Assembly: GCA_026398575.1 (NCBI GenBank)
Contig: JAPLSP010000027.1
Location: forward strand, 1 to 6,482
Source: Candidatus Sumerlaeota bacterium
GTDB lineage: Bacteria > Sumerlaeota > Sumerlaeia > JADFCT01
Length of the DNA: 6,482 bases
Direction of reading: 5' to 3'
Shown: in pieces, positions 5,645 through 6,482 of the stretch
Position numbering within the stretch: position 1 is the stretch's first letter
Layout of the letters: the number at the start of each line of letters is the position of its first letter
The notes under the pieces: generated by a model
Told to the model about the DNA's origin: nothing
The model's input: the letters and a program-made list of their open reading frames with translations, nothing else
Databases searched by the model: none
Program-made: the position numbers and the translations under genes

Positions 5645-5895
5645 CATTTTTCAAACGCAAACTATCTTTTCGGTAATCATTGCTGGCGTCTGGCAAACGA
5701 AAACACGGGAAAAACCTTGACACGCGAGTCAGGCAGACGTTTTTATCGCTCGTATCCAAATGTGCAGCGCATCATGCGTTGCTCTAGCAAGATTTCAGAA
5801 AGCAGAAGTTAATTGATTTCGACTCGGCGATTTATCGCATCCTCAAGCAACCGTATCCCCGTCAAAACATATACTCTAATATCAGCGATTCTCTT
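5645..5895. other. Non-coding region between the SGNH fragment and the IS
   Basis: No complete gene is supported here. A 60-codon rightward frame (5630-5812) is rich in unusual residues and resembles nothing I know. On the minus strand, a protein-like tail reads into a TAA stop at 5809-5811 (see findings). It could be the 3' end of a gene broken where the insertion sequence begins, but there is too little sequence to decide. Confidence 0.4.
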
Positions 5896-5916
5896 AGGTG
5901 GCGTAAATAATTTAAG

Positions 5917-5946
5917 TTGACAAGTGGCCTCAGCATTCGTTATTTC
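5917..5946 (+). promoter_or_regulatory. Possible transposase promoter
   Basis: A consensus TTGACA (5917-5922) is followed 18 bases later by TATTTC (5941-5946), a poor -10 box. Transcription from it would start almost at the transposase ATG (5955), making a leaderless or near-leaderless message. This fits the lack of a ribosome site there. An alternative is that TTGACA is part of the IS terminal repeat and needs an outside promoter. Confidence 0.25.
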
Positions 5947-5954
5947 TGCTGCCC

Positions 5955-6482
5955 ATGAGCAGCGACGATGATGATCTCCGGCGGCACTTCAGCATGATAT
6001 GGCCGCATTTGAATGAGCGCGCCCGCCGTCTGGTGGCCGCTGGTAAAGCCGTCGAACTCGGCTACGGCGGCGTTTCCCGAGTCAGCCGCGCGTGCGGCCT
6101 GTCGCGCATGACGCTCACGAAAGGGATTGGCGAATTGCAGGCCGCGCCGCTGGCCCCGGGGCGGGTCCGGCGCCCGGGCGCCGGACGCCATGCGTTGACG
6201 GACAAGGACCCCGGACTCTTGCCGGCGCTGGAGGCTCTGGTCGAGCCCCTGACGCGGGGCGATCCCGAATCGCCCTTGCGCTGGACCTGCAAAAGCACCC
6301 GGACGCTGGCGGCGGCGATGGCGGCCCGCAAGCACCCGGTCAGCCATGCCAAGATCGCGCAGCTGCTGGACAAGGCCGGCTACAGCCTGCAGGGCAACCG
6401 CAAGACCGAGGAAGGAGAAGACCATCCGGATCGCGACGCGCAATTCCGCCATATCAACACCGCCGTCCGCAAGGCGTCGCAG
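5955..6482 (+). CDS. ISAzo13-family transposase, N-terminal part
   Basis: The 176 codons are open to the window edge with no stop. The protein should bind the IS ends and catalyse its transposition with a DDE-type RNase H-like domain, but that domain lies beyond the window. What is seen matches the ISAzo13 N-terminal region. ERARRLVAAGKAVELGYGGV (21-40) leads into a helix-turn-helix (SRVSRACGLSRMTLTKGIGEL, about 41-61). Next come RVRRPGAGRHALTDKDPGLL (70-89), the very characteristic TRGDPESPLRWTCKSTRTLA (100-119), VSHAKIAQLLDKAGYSLQGN (129-148), and RKTEEGEDHPDRDAQFRHIN (149-168). The ATG at 5955 gives the usual start; the nearest in-frame upstream stop is TAA at 5913-5915, and no better start lies between. 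The 170-codon frame on the opposite strand is a shadow of this gene. Whether the full gene is intact cannot be judged. Confidence 0.93.
   Translation, partial: MSSDDDDLRRHFSMIWPHLNERARRLVAAGKAVELGYGGVSRVSRACGLSRMTLTKGIGELQAAPLAPGRVRRPGAGRHALTDKDPGLLPALEALVEPLTRGDPESPLRWTCKSTRTLAAAMAARKHPVSHAKIAQLLDKAGYSLQGNRKTEEGEDHPDRDAQFRHINTAVRKASQ

Larger units (their letters stand above)
5896..6482 (+). mobile_element. ISAzo13-family insertion sequence, left part
   Basis: This is the 5' portion of an insertion sequence whose transposase runs off the right edge. The left boundary is not fixed. I place it near 5896, where AGGTGGCGTAAATAATTT begins, because the sequence from there to the transposase start is short and leads straight into a promoter-like TTGACA. 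The other end lies outside the window, so neither the terminal inverted repeat nor a target duplication can be confirmed. Confidence 0.6.

Noticed and set aside
5940..6452. 170-codon leftward frame opposite the transposase
   Set aside because: It is a shadow frame. The rightward frame matches the ISAzo13 transposase N-terminus over its full length.

Overview
The window looks like chromosomal DNA from a free-living, polysaccharide-degrading bacterium. The coding DNA is GC-rich. The dominant gene is a very large secreted carbohydrate-active protein of the PcRGLX/YetA type, and the intergenic DNA carries long, near-perfect inverted repeats of the kinds built on ATCCGTGG and on CCACAGAGACAC. From memory, this combination is common in Planctomycetes, Verrucomicrobia, Lentisphaerae and related candidate phyla such as Sumerlaeota or Hydrogenedentota. 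The taxonomic guess is an inference with low certainty.

Layout. Positions 1-196 are non-coding as far as I can tell. A GNAT acetyltransferase of the COG3393 type runs rightward (197-1054). A 290-bp convergent spacer follows, with a 29-bp-arm inverted repeat, a 22-bp perfect palindrome, a small GC hairpin and a 13-bp tandem repeat. The leftward gene at 4929-1345 encodes a 1194-residue exported protein. Its order is signal peptide, Ca-binding TSP3-like loop, two beta-sandwich modules, an FnIII-like module, then the RIFT-barrel, beta-sandwich and alpha/alpha-toroid core of the PcRGLX/YetA (PL26-related) exo-rhamnogalacturonan lyase family. Upstream of it lies an AT-richer stretch (4930-5369) with a perfect 27-bp-arm inverted repeat and a second perfect 30-bp-arm inverted repeat. 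Directly against the second repeat is the C-terminal third of an SGNH/GDSL (sialate O-acetylesterase-like) hydrolase (5370-5633). It has lost its N-terminal half, including the catalytic Ser block. After about 320 bp of apparently non-coding DNA, the 5' part of an ISAzo13-family transposase begins at 5955 and runs off the right edge.

How the parts relate. The lyase-like protein and the esterase remnant would both suit breakdown of an acetylated, pectin-like polysaccharide: the esterase removes acetyl groups and the lyase cleaves the backbone. The remnant is probably no longer functional. The acetyltransferase shows no pathway link to either. The right half looks eroded (gene fragment, repeats, insertion sequence). 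The most interesting signal is a family of palindromic repeats: two copies flank the lyase gene and share one architecture (a 9-bp motif repeated at 18-bp spacing in each arm), and an unrelated repeat sits at the breakpoint of the esterase gene. I found no CRISPR array, tRNA, rRNA or defence system, and nothing I would call a new multi-gene system.
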